A DNA stretch of 64,000 bases from Streptomyces humicola. Lineage in GTDB: Bacteria; Actinomycetota; Actinomycetes; Streptomycetales; Streptomycetaceae. The stretch is taken from the NCBI RefSeq assembly GCF_024436035.1, contig NZ_JANFNG010000032.1, forward strand, positions 1-64,000. Reading direction: 5' to 3'. This document shows, one piece after another, positions 34,774 through 44,168 of this stretch (the stretch's first letter is position 1; each line of letters opens with the position of its first letter). The position numbers and the translations under genes were made by a program. Below the pieces are notes generated by a model that searched no databases, had not been told where the DNA came from, and saw only the letters and a program-made list of their open reading frames with translations.

Positions 34774-36405
34774 ATGTATGACGTGAGGATCCCTGTGCTG
34801 ATCGTGGGCGGCGGCCCGGTGGGCCTGTCCACCGCCCTGTTCAGCGAACGGCACGGGGTCGGGACGATGCTCCTGGAAAAGCGCGACGGCACCTCGACGC
34901 TGCCGCGGGCCCCGGGCATGCAGGCGCGCACTCTGGAGATGTTCCGCGCCGCCGGCCTCGGCAAGGACATCCGCGCGCTGGAGATCGGGGATTCGCACCC
35001 GTACTTCGAGGGCGGCATCATCCAGGTCGAAACCTTCTCCGGGATCGACGACGCGGTGCTGCTCGAGGCGCCGTCGCTGGACGGCCCCACGGTGAGCCCG
35101 GAGCGGGTGATGGGCTGCGGACAGGACCGGTACGAGCGCGTGCTCGCCGCCAAGGCGCGTGAGCTGGGCTCCGACATCCGATTCAGCACCCGGCTGGTGG
35201 AGTTCACCCAGGACGACGCGGGCGTCACCGCCGTCGCCGAGGAGACCGCCACCGGCAAGCGCATCACCATCCGCGCCGACTACCTGGTGGCGGCCGACGG
35301 CGCGAACAGCACGGTCCGCAAGCTGCTCGGCGTGGAACGGCACGGGCGCGGCACCGTCTTCAACGCGCTCAGCATCTACTTCCGGGCACCCGAGCTCGAA
35401 GTGCTGCTGAAGGACCGCAAGTTCATCCTCTGCTACGCCTCGGCGCCGGGCACGCTGATGGGCCTGTCCCGGCTGCACGGCTGCAATCCGTGGCTCGCCG
35501 CCCCGATCTACTTCCCGGAGAAGGGCGAGGAGCCGGAGGACTTCACGGACGAACGGTGCGTGGACATCGTCAGGACCGCGGCGGGCAAGGCCGACATGGA
35601 CGTCGAGGTCGTCGCGAAGATTCCGTGGGAGGGTGCGCAGCTGGTGGCGGAGACATTCCGGCGCGGCCGGGTCTTCCTCGCCGGGGACGCCGCCCACGTG
35701 CACCCGCCGGCCGGCGGCTTCGGCGCCAACACCGGAATCCACGACGCACACAACCTGTCGTGGAAGATCGCCGCCGTGCTGAACGGCTGGGGTGGCGAGG
35801 CACTGCTCGACACCTATCACGCCGAGCGCCACGCGGTGGGCAGCGCCATGGCCGCGCAGGCTCTGGTGCGCAACCGGATCCGGCACGGTTACGCCACCGA
35901 GGAGGACAAGGCGGCGATGGTGGACGACATCATTGTGACGCTGGGGTACCGGTACTCCTCCACGGCGATCTCCGCTCCCGCGGACCGGCCGGTGCTCACC
36001 CCCGAGCTGCAGCTGGTCGGCGAGCCCGGAACCCGCGCCCCGCACGTGTGGCTGGAGCGGGAGGACGGCGGGACCATCTCCACCATCGACCTGTTCTGGG
36101 ACCACTACGTGCTGCTCACGGACGCCTCGGGCACGGCGTGGACGCAGGCCGCCGAGAAGGCCGCGGGCGAGCTGGGGATTCCGCTGCGCACCCATGTGCT
36201 CGACGCCGTTGGCGAGTTGCGGTCGAAGGGCCGCGACTGGCTGCAGGCGTACGGGATCGAGGCGGGCGGTGCGGTACTGGTACGGCCGGACGCGATCGTC
36301 GCCTGGCGCTCGACCGGGCGCGCCGGCGCATCGGCGGCGGCCGGGCTCGCCGGGGCGATCGCGCGTGCCGCAGGCCACACTCCACTGGCCACGGCGGTGC
36401 GCTGA
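34774..36405 (+). CDS. FAD-dependent monooxygenase of the phenol-hydroxylase/RdmE-PgaE class
   Basis: A 543-residue flavin monooxygenase with a C-terminal thioredoxin-like domain. Motifs are LIVGGGPVGLSTALFSERHG, DYLVAADGANSTVRKLLG, and GDAAHVHPPAGGFGANTGIHDAHNLSWK. The C-terminal VLVRPDAIVAWRS closes the thioredoxin-like fold. Members hydroxylate or ring-cleave aromatic polyketides (Baeyer-Villiger-like steps in xanthone formation). It is a different subfamily from the two 452-residue enzymes. The ATG at 34774 follows GAGGGGA. Confidence 0.93.
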   Translation: MYDVRIPVLIVGGGPVGLSTALFSERHGVGTMLLEKRDGTSTLPRAPGMQARTLEMFRAAGLGKDIRALEIGDSHPYFEGGIIQVETFSGIDDAVLLEAPSLDGPTVSPERVMGCGQDRYERVLAAKARELGSDIRFSTRLVEFTQDDAGVTAVAEETATGKRITIRADYLVAADGANSTVRKLLGVERHGRGTVFNALSIYFRAPELEVLLKDRKFILCYASAPGTLMGLSRLHGCNPWLAAPIYFPEKGEEPEDFTDERCVDIVRTAAGKADMDVEVVAKIPWEGAQLVAETFRRGRVFLAGDAAHVHPPAGGFGANTGIHDAHNLSWKIAAVLNGWGGEALLDTYHAERHAVGSAMAAQALVRNRIRHGYATEEDKAAMVDDIIVTLGYRYSSTAISAPADRPVLTPELQLVGEPGTRAPHVWLEREDGGTISTIDLFWDHYVLLTDASGTAWTQAAEKAAGELGIPLRTHVLDAVGELRSKGRDWLQAYGIEAGGAVLVRPDAIVAWRSTGRAGASAAAGLAGAIARAAGHTPLATAVR

Positions 36406-36436
36406 ACGTCCCGGAACAGCTTCGGGTGTGCGGCTC

Positions 36437-36472
36437 AGGGCCTGCCCAGTGGATCGTGTCTGGGCAGGCCCT
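36437..36472. terminator. Hairpin terminator, 13-bp arms
   Basis: AGGGCCTGCCCAG pairs with CTGGGCAGGCCCT. It lies between the monooxygenase and the antiporter genes, so the antiporter probably has its own promoter or relies on read-through. Confidence 0.75.
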
Positions 36473-36544
36473 GCCCTGGTGCCCTGCACGAAACGGGCGG
36501 TCGGCGCGCACGCTCTCGTCCCCCTCACGGCAGGAGTACTCGCG

Positions 36545-37801
36545 ATGCCCGCTCATCTGGTGGCTCCCTTCTTCCTGGCCCTCGCCACGGCTCTGGCGCT
36601 CGCCTGGACTCTGGGCGCCGCGGCCCGGGCGATACGACAACCATCGGTCCTCGGTGAGCTCCTCGCCGGCATCCTGGTCGGACCGACCCTCTGGCACGGC
36701 GCGATCGCGGCGCATCTGCTGCCCGTCGCCGTCCGGCCGTACCTGAACGCGCTGGCCACTCTCGGCCTCGCGCTCTTCATGTTCGCGGCCGGCACCGAAC
36801 TGGAGCATTCCCTGATGCGGTCGCAGGGCCGGATCGCGGTCAGCGTCGCCCTTACCTCCGTGCTGCTTCCGTTCGCTCTGGGGTGTGTGCTCGCCCTGTA
36901 TCTGGCCGGGCAGCGCCCCACGACGCATACGGCCGGCTTCGTGCTCTTCCTCGGTGCGGCGACGGCAGTGACCGCGTTCCCCGTACTCGCCAGGATCCTC
37001 GCCGACCGCGGGCTACTGCGGACCAGGATCGGCGCAATCGCGCTGGGCTCGGCCATGCTGGCCGACCTGCTGGCCTGGTCGTTGCTGGCCGTTGTGCTCA
37101 CGGTGATCGGCGCCGGACAGTGGCACGCGCTGCTGATCCCGCTCTACGTACTGGCGATGTGGGCGGGCGTCCGCCCGCTGCTGCGCAGCCTGCTGAACGG
37201 TGCGGGCGCGGCGGCCGGGGCCGTGGTGATGTGCGGCCTGGTGCTCTCCTGCTTCGCTGCCGACTGGATCGGCCTGCACTACATGTTCGGCGCGTTCGTC
37301 TTCGGCGCCGCCATGCCGCGCGACCCGACCGCCGCGGCTGCGGGATTCGTGGAGCAACTGCGGCAGTCCGGCGGGTACTTCCTGCTGCCCGTCTACTTTG
37401 TGATGGCCGGCCTCAACGTCGATCTGTCCGCAATGGGCTCGGGCGCCTTCACCGACCTGGCACTGATCCTGGTCACTGCCGTGACCGGGAAGGCACTGGG
37501 CACTTGGGGCGGGGCTCGGCTGCGGGGATTGCCGGCACGGGAGTCCTGGATTCTGGCCACCTTGATGAACACCCGCGGACTCACCGAATTCGTGGTGCTT
37601 ACCGTCGGGCTCCAGCTCGGCGTGCTGGATACGCGGATGTACTCGCTGATGGTGGTGATGGCGCTGGTCACCACCTTCATGGCCGGTCCTCTGCTCACCG
37701 TGCTGCTCCCCGGTGCCGACACTGGGATCGTCGAACGGCCGCAGGAGGCGGAACTGCCCGGCGTCCCGCGAGCGGGAGCCGGGCAATCGCGCCATCAGTA
37801 G
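36545..37801 (+). CDS. Cation:proton antiporter (CPA2/KefB-like) membrane protein
   Basis: A 418-residue polytopic protein with 11-13 hydrophobic segments. Features are RQPSVLGELLAGILVGPTLWH early, FLGAATAVTAFPVLARILADRGLL (the conserved helix of CPA2 antiporters) and STAR-like LMNTRGLTEFVVLTVGLQLG. Such antiporters recur in polycyclic aromatic antibiotic clusters and may serve resistance or ion balance. It starts with GCAGGAG upstream. The last 25 residues are a soluble tail. Confidence 0.9.
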   Translation: MPAHLVAPFFLALATALALAWTLGAAARAIRQPSVLGELLAGILVGPTLWHGAIAAHLLPVAVRPYLNALATLGLALFMFAAGTELEHSLMRSQGRIAVSVALTSVLLPFALGCVLALYLAGQRPTTHTAGFVLFLGAATAVTAFPVLARILADRGLLRTRIGAIALGSAMLADLLAWSLLAVVLTVIGAGQWHALLIPLYVLAMWAGVRPLLRSLLNGAGAAAGAVVMCGLVLSCFAADWIGLHYMFGAFVFGAAMPRDPTAAAAGFVEQLRQSGGYFLLPVYFVMAGLNVDLSAMGSGAFTDLALILVTAVTGKALGTWGGARLRGLPARESWILATLMNTRGLTEFVVLTVGLQLGVLDTRMYSLMVVMALVTTFMAGPLLTVLLPGADTGIVERPQEAELPGVPRAGAGQSRHQ

Positions 37802-37815
37802 GCCATTCCTGCTGG

Positions 37816-38685
37816 TCACCCCAGCGCTGCCGCCCCGAGCAGCTCCAGCTGCTTGGGGTCGGCGGTGCACGGCAGCAGGACCAGCTCGTCGCATCCCGCC
37901 TCCGCGTAGGCTTGTACGGCGTCCCGTACCTGACCGGCGTCGGTCAGCACTCCGGACGACGCGCGTTCCGCCTTGGCGTCAATGAACGAGTAGTAGCGCC
38001 GCAGATATCCGCCGGCCACCCGTCCGGCGCCCGGGCCCAGGCACGCATACAGCAGCGAGACCATCCGAGGCCGCTCGGTGCGCCCCTCCTCGGCCCACAC
38101 CTCACGCGCCTGCCGGACGAGATCCGGGTAGGCGGTGACGGAACTGCCGCCCGCGATCCAGCCGATGCCGAAGCGCGCCGAGCGCCGCATCGCCGCCGGG
38201 GAGTGCCCGCCGACCAGCAGCGGTATCCCTCCCGGGCGCGCAGGGCGCGGCCCGATACCGGGCACTGGGCCGCCGCCGTCCCAGATCTGCCGCAGCTCCT
38301 CGATGAGCCGGTCGAGGCGCTCGCCGCGTGCGGCGTAGGGGGCGCCGGTCGCCGCATAGTCGTCGGCGCGGCCTCCGGCGGCCACCCCGAGCACCAGGCG
38401 CCCGCCGCTGATGGCGTCGATGGTGGCGGCCTGTTTGGCGAGCAGTGCCGCGGCGGGGCGGTAGGGGGCGATGAGAATCGTGCTGGCGAGCCGGATGCGG
38501 GTGGTGACCGCCGCGGCCGCGGCGAGCGATGTCAGCGGTTCGAAGTTGTCGTAGACCAGCCGGTCGAGCGTCCCGAGGCTGGCGAAGCCCAACTCCTCGG
38601 CGCGGCAGGCCCATTCCGGCAGCGTGGTGCCGTCCTTGTCGGGGACCGTGGTGGGCAGGCCGATCCCCACGTCGATGCCGGTCAC
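37816..38685 (-). CDS. LLM-class (F420- or FMN-dependent) oxidoreductase
   Basis: A 289-residue luciferase-like monooxygenase-fold protein: VGIGLPTTVPDKDG start, TRIRLASTILIAPYRPAAALLAKQAATIDAISGGRLVLGVAAGG, and IPLLVGGHSPAAMRRSARFGIGWI. Actinomycete members usually bind F420 and reduce or oxidise C-C or C-O bonds. It is the last gene of the ketosynthase operon, 6 nt after an SDR. A GTG start is used. Confidence 0.88.
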   Translation of the reverse strand: MTGIDVGIGLPTTVPDKDGTTLPEWACRAEELGFASLGTLDRLVYDNFEPLTSLAAAAAVTTRIRLASTILIAPYRPAAALLAKQAATIDAISGGRLVLGVAAGGRADDYAATGAPYAARGERLDRLIEELRQIWDGGGPVPGIGPRPARPGGIPLLVGGHSPAAMRRSARFGIGWIAGGSSVTAYPDLVRQAREVWAEEGRTERPRMVSLLYACLGPGAGRVAGGYLRRYYSFIDAKAERASSGVLTDAGQVRDAVQAYAEAGCDELVLLPCTADPKQLELLGAAALG

Positions 38686-38691
38686 CCTTCC

Positions 38692-39429
38692 TCACACCCC
38701 GCCGTCGACGTTGAGGGTGACGCCGGTGACGTAGCGGGAGGTTTCGCCGGCGAGGAAGAGCACCGCGCCCGCGACGTCCTCCGGCTGGCAGATCCGGCCG
38801 AGTGCGGTCATGCCGACGATCCGTTCCACCGCCTCGGGCGGTAGTCCCGCGCCGGGTTCTGTCTCGGTGAGCCCCGGAGCCACGGTGTTGACGCGGATGG
38901 CGCGCGTGCCCAACTCCTTGCACAGCGCCCGGGTGAGGCCGACGAGGGCGGCCTTGGACGCCGTGTAGTGGACACCGCGCACCCGTCCGCGCAGCCCCAC
39001 CGACGAGCCGATGTTGATCACCGATGCGCCGTCGACCAGCAGACCGAGCATCGCCTGCGTGACGAGGTAGGCGGCGGTGACGTTGTGGTCGACGACGCGG
39101 TGCCATTCGGCCTCCGGCAGTTCGGAGAACCACACCTGGCCGTCGACGCCGACGTTGTTCACCAGCACGTCGAGGCCGCCGAACTCCTCGCGGCAGCTGT
39201 CGGCGACCGTCGCCACCTGGGCCGCGTCGGTGACGTCCGCCTGGAGCAGCACGTGGTCGGCGCCGGTCTCCTTCAGCTCCCGCCTCAGCGAGTCGGCGGC
39301 CTCGCCGGCGCTGCGCGAGACCACGGCGACGCGGGCTCCGGCGCGGGCGAAGGCGAGCACGGTGGCCCGGCCGATGCCCTTGGTGCCGCCGGTGACCAGC
39401 ACCCGCTTGCCCGACAGTCCCTGATCCAT
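38692..39429 (-). CDS. FabG-like SDR ketoreductase
   Basis: A 245-residue SDR with TGGTKGIG, NNVGVDGQVW, Ser in NIGSSVGLRG, the YTASK pair and the C-terminal YVTGVTLNVDGG of FabG-like reductases. It lies in the ketosynthase operon and is the best candidate for an early polyketide ketoreduction. It is distinct from the MDLGLK-type SDRs at 3705 and 7464. Confidence 0.92.
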   Translation of the reverse strand: MDQGLSGKRVLVTGGTKGIGRATVLAFARAGARVAVVSRSAGEAADSLRRELKETGADHVLLQADVTDAAQVATVADSCREEFGGLDVLVNNVGVDGQVWFSELPEAEWHRVVDHNVTAAYLVTQAMLGLLVDGASVINIGSSVGLRGRVRGVHYTASKAALVGLTRALCKELGTRAIRVNTVAPGLTETEPGAGLPPEAVERIVGMTALGRICQPEDVAGAVLFLAGETSRYVTGVTLNVDGGV

Positions 39430-39468
39430 GGGTTCCTCCCGTTCCTCATCGGATGTCAGTACGAGGTG

Positions 39469-39792
39469 TCAGTACGCCGCTGTGACTTCGTAGATGCCGA
39501 ACGGCACCGGCAGCCTGGTGTCCCGGTAGGGGCGCAGCGGAGCCGTGTCCTCGCGGTGGTCCGCGCCCTGTTCCCAGGCATGGAAGGCCTGCCGGTCGGC
39601 CCATCGGCTCACCACGACGACCGCGGTGGGGTCGACGGGCGAGCGCAGCAGCTCGTTGCCGAGAAGGCCGGGAACGTCGGCCATCCGCTCGCTGATCAGG
39701 TGGTACGCCTCGCCGATCGCGGCGAGCTCCTCCTCGTTGCGGGCCTGGTGGTGGACGATCACCATCACCTGGCCGTTGGTCTCACCCGGCAT
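39469..39792 (-). CDS. ABM-domain protein (cyclase or quinone-forming monooxygenase)
   Basis: A 107-residue ABM protein: GQVMVIVHHQARNEEELAAIGEAYHLIS, then VVVVSRWADRQAFHAWEQGADH. Its ATG lies inside the end of KS-beta (11-nt overlap), so it is translated with it. In aromatic clusters such proteins cyclise or oxidise the nascent polyketide. It is the second ABM protein of the cluster. Confidence 0.87.
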   Translation of the reverse strand: MPGETNGQVMVIVHHQARNEEELAAIGEAYHLISERMADVPGLLGNELLRSPVDPTAVVVVSRWADRQAFHAWEQGADHREDTAPLRPYRDTRLPVPFGIYEVTAAY

Positions 39793-41020
39793 CGCGCACG
39801 CTCCCCAGGACGAGGGCGGCGGTGAAGCCCCCGTGGCCGCGGGCGAGGACCAGTGCGGTGCCAACCGGTATGTGGCGCGGCGCGTCCAGCACCAGGTCGA
39901 GTTCGTACGACGGGACGGGTGCGGCCGTGCCCGCAGTGTGCGGGACGACCTGGTGGTGGAGCGCGAGCGCGGCAGTGGCCACGTCCAGCGCCGCTCCGCC
40001 GCCGTAGAGGCGGCCGGTGAGGGTCTTGGGCGCGGTCACCGGAACCCCGCACGGGCCGAAGACCGCGCGCAGCGCCTGCGCCTCGGCGGCGTCCTCGCCC
40101 GGTACGGCGGAGGCGTCGGCGAAGACGACGTCCACGTCGGAGGGTGCCAACCCGGCGTCGGCGAGGGCGTGTTCGACGGTACGCCGCAGTGCGGGCTCCC
40201 GGCCGGTGCCGGGGGCCGGGTCGAAACCGGCGGCGTAGCCGAGGACTTGGGCGTAGCCCGGGCCGCGGCCGCGCCCCGCGAGGGCCTGCGGGTTCTCCAG
40301 GATGAGGATCGCCCCGCCCTCGCCCGGCAGATGGCCGGCCGCCTCGGCGTCGAACGGCACATAGGCGCGCTCGGGGTCCGTGACGGTGGACAGCTTGCCG
40401 TTGCTCAGCTGCGCGGTGAGGCCGTACGGACACAGCGACGCGTCGGTGCCGCCGCTGACCACGAGCGCGGCACCGCGCCGCAGCAGCCGCCGGGCCTGGC
40501 CGATGGCGTCGAGGCCGCCGGCCTGCTCGCAGCAGATCACTCCGCACGGGCCGCGCATGCCGTGCCGGATGGAGACCTGCCCGGTGGTGGCCGCGTAGAA
40601 CCAGGCGATCGACTGGTAGGCGCCCACCCAGGTGGAGTCGTGCGAGTAGAGGTTCTCCATCTCGTGCTGGCCGAACTCGGTGCCTCCCGAGGAGGCCGAG
40701 GTGACCACCGCCATGTCGTACTCGGGCAGTTCACGCGGGTCGACGCCGGCGTCCGCGAGCGCCTGTTCGGCGGCGTACAGGGCGAGGTGGGTCCAGTGGT
40801 CGGTCTGCTGGACGAGCCGGCTGGGCACTCGCTCCTTGCTGTCGAACCCCGGTACCTCACCGGCGAGCCGGACGGGATAGCCGGAAGGGTCGAAGCGGCT
40901 GATCCTGCCGATTCCGGACTTGCCTGCGAGCACCGCCGCCCAGTGCTCCTCGACGCCGATGCCGGTCGGCGCGGTGATCCCGAGGCCGGTGATCACCGGG
41001 CCGGCTGGTGTGCTGGCCAC
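39782..41020 (-). CDS. Ketosynthase beta / chain-length factor
   Basis: A 412-residue KS-fold protein. Aligned with KS-alpha, the active Cys is replaced by Gln166 in CCEQAGGLD, the diagnostic change in chain-length factors. It pairs with KS-alpha to set polyketide length. A GTG start comes 2 nt after the KS-alpha stop, with GGAG inside the KS-alpha end. Chain length cannot be read directly, though gene content fits long pentangular-type chains. Confidence 0.96.
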   Translation of the reverse strand: MASTPAGPVITGLGITAPTGIGVEEHWAAVLAGKSGIGRISRFDPSGYPVRLAGEVPGFDSKERVPSRLVQQTDHWTHLALYAAEQALADAGVDPRELPEYDMAVVTSASSGGTEFGQHEMENLYSHDSTWVGAYQSIAWFYAATTGQVSIRHGMRGPCGVICCEQAGGLDAIGQARRLLRRGAALVVSGGTDASLCPYGLTAQLSNGKLSTVTDPERAYVPFDAEAAGHLPGEGGAILILENPQALAGRGRGPGYAQVLGYAAGFDPAPGTGREPALRRTVEHALADAGLAPSDVDVVFADASAVPGEDAAEAQALRAVFGPCGVPVTAPKTLTGRLYGGGAALDVATAALALHHQVVPHTAGTAAPVPSYELDLVLDAPRHIPVGTALVLARGHGGFTAALVLGSVRDAG

Positions 41021-41022
41021 CG

Positions 41023-42300
41023 TCAGCTCCTCTCGTACGGGACGGCGCCGGGCCGGGCCAGCACCATCGCGCTCTGGAAGCCGCCGAATCCGCTGCCCAC
41101 GCTCAGTACGACGTCCATCCGGTGCTCCCGGGCGACCAGCGGCACGTAGTCCAGGTCGCAGTCGGGGTCGGGGTTCTTCAGATTGGCGGTGGGCGGCACG
41201 ACCTGGCGGTCAAGTGCGAGTGCGCAGGCCGCCACCTCGATGGACCCGATCGCGCCGAGCGAGTGGCCCACCATGGACTTGATGGAACTGACCGGGATCT
41301 GCCGCGCGTGCTCGCCGAGGCTGCGCTTGAACGCGGCCGTCTCGTGACGGTCGTTCTGCTTGGTGCCCGAGCCGTGAGCGTTGATGTAGTCGACGGCGGT
41401 CGGGTCGAGCTTTACCTGGTCGAGCGCGGAGCTGATCGCCTCGGCCATCTCGCGCCCGTCCGGCTTGAGGCCGGTCATGTGGAAGGCGTTGCTGCGGCCG
41501 GCGAAGCCGACGATCTCGCCGTAGATGCGGGCCCCGCGCCGCTCGGCGGCCGCCTTCTCCTCCAGGACGAGCACCGCGGCGCCCTCGCCGAGGACGAAGC
41601 CGTCGCGGTCCCGGTCGAAGGGGCGCGAGGCGTGCTCGGGGTCGTCGTTGTTGGGGGTGGTGGCGCGGATGGCGTCGAAGCAGGCGGCGGTGATCGGCGA
41701 CAGGGGCGCGTCCGTGGCCCCGGCGATCACGACGTCCGCAGAGCCCTCCTCGATCAGCTGCACGCCATGGCCGATGGAGTCCAGGCCCGAGGTGCAGCCG
41801 GTGGAGATCAGCGCCACCGGGCCTTCGGCCCCGACCTCGTGCGCGACCTCGACGGCCAGGGTGCTGGGCACCATGTAGCCGTACAGATGCGGCACACCGT
41901 AGCTGTGGTCGACCAGCCACCGCCTGCCGCTGTCGCTGAGGACGACGTACTCCTCCTCGAGACCCATCGTGCAGCCGACCGCGCTGCCGAGCGCGACCGC
42001 GGTGCGCTCCGGCGGGACCGGTTCGCCCGCGATGCCGCTGTCCTCGACGGCCTCGCGGGCGCACACGACGGCGAACTGAGCTGCGCGGTCCATCCGCCGC
42101 ACCTGACGTGGCGTCAGGCCCGCGGCCGCCGGGTCGAAGTCCACCTCGGCGGCGACCCGGGAACGGAAGGGCGCCGGGTCGAAGAGGCTGATCCGCCGGG
42201 TGGCGGTACGACCGGAGGAGAGCAGGTCCCACGCCGCCTCCCGGCCGACTCCGCCCGGCGCCACGATCCCGACGCCCGTGATGACGGCACGCTTGGTCAC
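41023..42300 (-). CDS. Type II polyketide ketosynthase alpha
   Basis: A 425-residue iterative ketosynthase. The catalytic residues are Cys169 ([10 protein letters not shown]), His309 ([11 protein letters not shown]) and His346 ([10 protein letters not shown]), the same spacing as the actinorhodin KS. With KS-beta and the ACP at 44169 it builds the poly-beta-ketone from malonyl units. A GTG start overlaps the cupin cyclase stop as GTGA. The minimal PKS is split: the ACP is in the upstream operon, beyond a terminator. Confidence 0.97.
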   Translation of the reverse strand: MTKRAVITGVGIVAPGGVGREAAWDLLSSGRTATRRISLFDPAPFRSRVAAEVDFDPAAAGLTPRQVRRMDRAAQFAVVCAREAVEDSGIAGEPVPPERTAVALGSAVGCTMGLEEEYVVLSDSGRRWLVDHSYGVPHLYGYMVPSTLAVEVAHEVGAEGPVALISTGCTSGLDSIGHGVQLIEEGSADVVIAGATDAPLSPITAACFDAIRATTPNNDDPEHASRPFDRDRDGFVLGEGAAVLVLEEKAAAERRGARIYGEIVGFAGRSNAFHMTGLKPDGREMAEAISSALDQVKLDPTAVDYINAHGSGTKQNDRHETAAFKRSLGEHARQIPVSSIKSMVGHSLGAIGSIEVAACALALDRQVVPPTANLKNPDPDCDLDYVPLVAREHRMDVVLSVGSGFGGFQSAMVLARPGAVPYERS

Positions 42301-42761
42301 GGAGTCCCACCCACTCGGGGGTCGGCCGCCTGCGGGTTGGCGACCGTCTCGGTGTCGACGTGCCCGAGCTCCGGGCGGGGCGCGAGCGGCGACAGGTGGA
42401 AGGCGCAGTGCGCCCGTGCCTGACCGCTGTTGACGAGACGGTGCCGCACCCCGATCGGTACGAGCAGCGAGTCGCCCGCGCCGAGCGCCACTGGCTTCCC
42501 GTCGAGCGTGATCTCCAGCTCACCGGAGATGACGTGCAGGAATTCCTCCGAGTAGGGGTGGTAGTGCTCGGTGACGAATTCGCCGGGCTCCAGGTAGAGA
42601 ATCCCGCCGAAGCCGGAGGTCGACCCGACCGTCACCGGGCTGAGGGTGACGCGGATGTCGCCGCCGCGCTTACGGTTCGGCTTGGCCTCGTCGACCGAGA
42701 ACTTCAGCCTCGACGGCTCCCCGGTCTCCCCTGTTTCTGTCCTTGCGATCGCCTCGGTCAT
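42297..42761 (-). CDS. Cupin-fold polyketide cyclase
   Basis: A 154-residue cupin: [31 protein letters not shown] carries the first His/Glu set and [12 protein letters not shown] the last His. Cupin cyclases (TcmJ/RemF type) shape aromatic rings in pentangular pathways. It overlaps the upstream TcmI-type gene (ATGA) and the downstream KS-alpha, so all three are coupled. Confidence 0.9.
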   Translation of the reverse strand: MTEAIARTETGETGEPSRLKFSVDEAKPNRKRGGDIRVTLSPVTVGSTSGFGGILYLEPGEFVTEHYHPYSEEFLHVISGELEITLDGKPVALGAGDSLLVPIGVRHRLVNSGQARAHCAFHLSPLAPRPELGHVDTETVANPQAADPRVGGTP

Positions 42762-43093
42762 CGAATCCTGCCTTCCCGGGGGGTCCACACATAGAACGGG
42801 GATGCCATGGCGTCCTTCGGCTCCTGCCAGTTGGGGTCGTAGGGCGAGATCCACTGGGCCAGACCGGTGTTGATCCGGTCGTAGAGCGGGTGGCTGCGCG
42901 CCTTGTACAGGTTGGGCGAGATGTCGTCGTCCGCCTCGACCAGATGGAAGTACAGATCGTGGAACGAGAAGAGCGTGCGCCGCGACACACCGATCATGTG
43001 CGGCAGGTCTGTCGCATCAGATTCCTCGAAGATCTTCGCGACGGATTCCGCGTCCTTCGGGTCCATCCGCGCCACGATGAGTGTCCGGTGCAC
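42758..43093 (-). CDS. TcmI-family polyketide cyclase
   Basis: A 111-residue ferredoxin-like-fold cyclase with RTLIVARMDPKDAESVAKIFEESDATDLPHMIGVSRRTLFSFHDLYFHLVE at the start and PFYVWTP at the end, characteristic of the TcmI family that closes later rings. The GTG start at 43093 has a strong AGGAGGT. It is the first gene of the KS operon, whose promoter must lie in 43094-43230. Confidence 0.93.
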   Translation of the reverse strand: MHRTLIVARMDPKDAESVAKIFEESDATDLPHMIGVSRRTLFSFHDLYFHLVEADDDISPNLYKARSHPLYDRINTGLAQWISPYDPNWQEPKDAMASPFYVWTPREGRIR

Positions 43094-43230
43094 CGCCGAC
43101 CTCCTGCGTAGCCGATACTGAGCGTTTGCCGAATGGCAATGCTCAGCACGGTCGTCGACACGGCTCGACGGCTGCTCGAATCGGCGTCCAGGCGTGGGCT
43201 GGGGGAGTTCACCGAAGCCGGCGCATGGCA

Positions 43231-43267
43231 CGGCGACGGCCGTCCTCGCGGAAGGGGACGGCCGCCG
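43231..43267. terminator. Hairpin terminator between the ACP operon and the KS operon
   Basis: GGCCGTCC pairs with GGACGGCC, extended by CGGCG on one side. It lies just after the DUF1772 stop and before the TcmI-type start, splitting the minimal PKS genes into two transcripts. Confidence 0.65.
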
Positions 43268-43285
43268 TGGCAGGTGGGGTCGGAT

Positions 43286-43741
43286 TCAATGGAGTGTGGC
43301 GGCCAGGCCGTTCAGCGCAAGGCCGGCCACCGCCAGGGCGGTGCGCAGCAGGTGCCAGCGCCGCCAGGTCGGTCTGGGGTCGGTCCAGCCGTCCGGGAGC
43401 ACCTTCGGGTCCTGGACCGCCTTGACGCGTCGGTTGATGGGAACGTTGCACAGATGCGAGACGGCGGAGACGCCGAGCATCAGCACCGCGGCCGCCACGT
43501 AGAGCCCGCGGGCGGACGACGGTCCGGTCGGACACAGCGCCGCGTCCACCACGGTCGTGCCGAGCACGGTTGCCGGCATCACCGGGTCCCAGTGGCGTCC
43601 CAGCAGCTTGTGCGCGTAGATGTAGGTGCCCGTCGGCATCGCGAAGAGGGCCGGGAGAACGCTCAGCGCCACGGCGAAGAGCACCCCCGCGGTGATTCCG
43701 CTGCCGAGGGTGGCGAGCACACGCAGCACCTCGACGGCCAC
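43286..43741 (-). CDS. DUF1772 (anthrone-oxygenase-like) membrane protein
   Basis: A 151-residue protein with about four membrane segments: LATLGSGITAGVLFAVALSVLPALF, then YVAAAVLMLGVSAV and a C-terminal helix. The motif HLCNVPINRRVKAV is typical of DUF1772 proteins linked to anthrone oxidation. It may oxidise the central ring to a quinone. It has a GTG start and lies 7 nt after the SchA/CurD gene. Confidence 0.87.
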   Translation of the reverse strand: MAVEVLRVLATLGSGITAGVLFAVALSVLPALFAMPTGTYIYAHKLLGRHWDPVMPATVLGTTVVDAALCPTGPSSARGLYVAAAVLMLGVSAVSHLCNVPINRRVKAVQDPKVLPDGWTDPRPTWRRWHLLRTALAVAGLALNGLAATLH

Positions 43742-43748
43742 GGCTCGG

Positions 43749-44138
43749 TCAGCTTCCCTGTGCCGCGGGATGGGTGTCGACGCTGAGCTGAGCGATCGAC
43801 CGCATGGTGGCGTCCTTGAAGTACGCCGCGAAGCCCTCCGAGGTCGAGGTGTCCCGCGGCTCCTTCAAATACGGCTGCAGCTTCTCCTCCAGCACGTGGA
43901 CGCCGCGTTGGGCGGCCATGTGGCGGCCGACCGCCGCGAAGTCCCCTTCGTAGTGGATGACCCGCACCATGACGTCGTCCTTGATGAACACCCCGGTGCC
44001 GAGGAGCCGGCCGGCTGTCGTGCCCGGTTCGTCACTGGGCAGGTCGGGGGTGTTCACACGCTGGAAGCCTGCGAAGATTTCGGCGATCTCTTCCTCATGA
44101 CCGGGCTTGACCCGGTAGGTGATGGCCGCGTACGGCAT
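43749..44138 (-). CDS. SchA/CurD-domain polyketide protein
   Basis: A 129-residue protein matching the SchA/CurD domain: MPYAAITYRVKPGHEEEIAEIF, GVFIKDDVMVRVIHYEGDFAAVGRHMAAQ, and a C-terminal FKDATMRSIAQLSVD. These occur in spore-pigment and pentangular polyphenol clusters and are thought to act in cyclisation or oxidation. It lies between the ACP and DUF1772 genes, all in one short operon. Confidence 0.9.
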   Translation of the reverse strand: MPYAAITYRVKPGHEEEIAEIFAGFQRVNTPDLPSDEPGTTAGRLLGTGVFIKDDVMVRVIHYEGDFAAVGRHMAAQRGVHVLEEKLQPYLKEPRDTSTSEGFAAYFKDATMRSIAQLSVDTHPAAQGS

Positions 44139-44168
44139 GGGAATTCCTCCAGATGGACTGGCAAGACG

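Noticed and set aside
34384..36528. A 714-codon leftward frame antisense to the 34774-36405 monooxygenase
   Set aside because: The opposite strand has a flavin monooxygenase with all motifs; the antisense frame has none.
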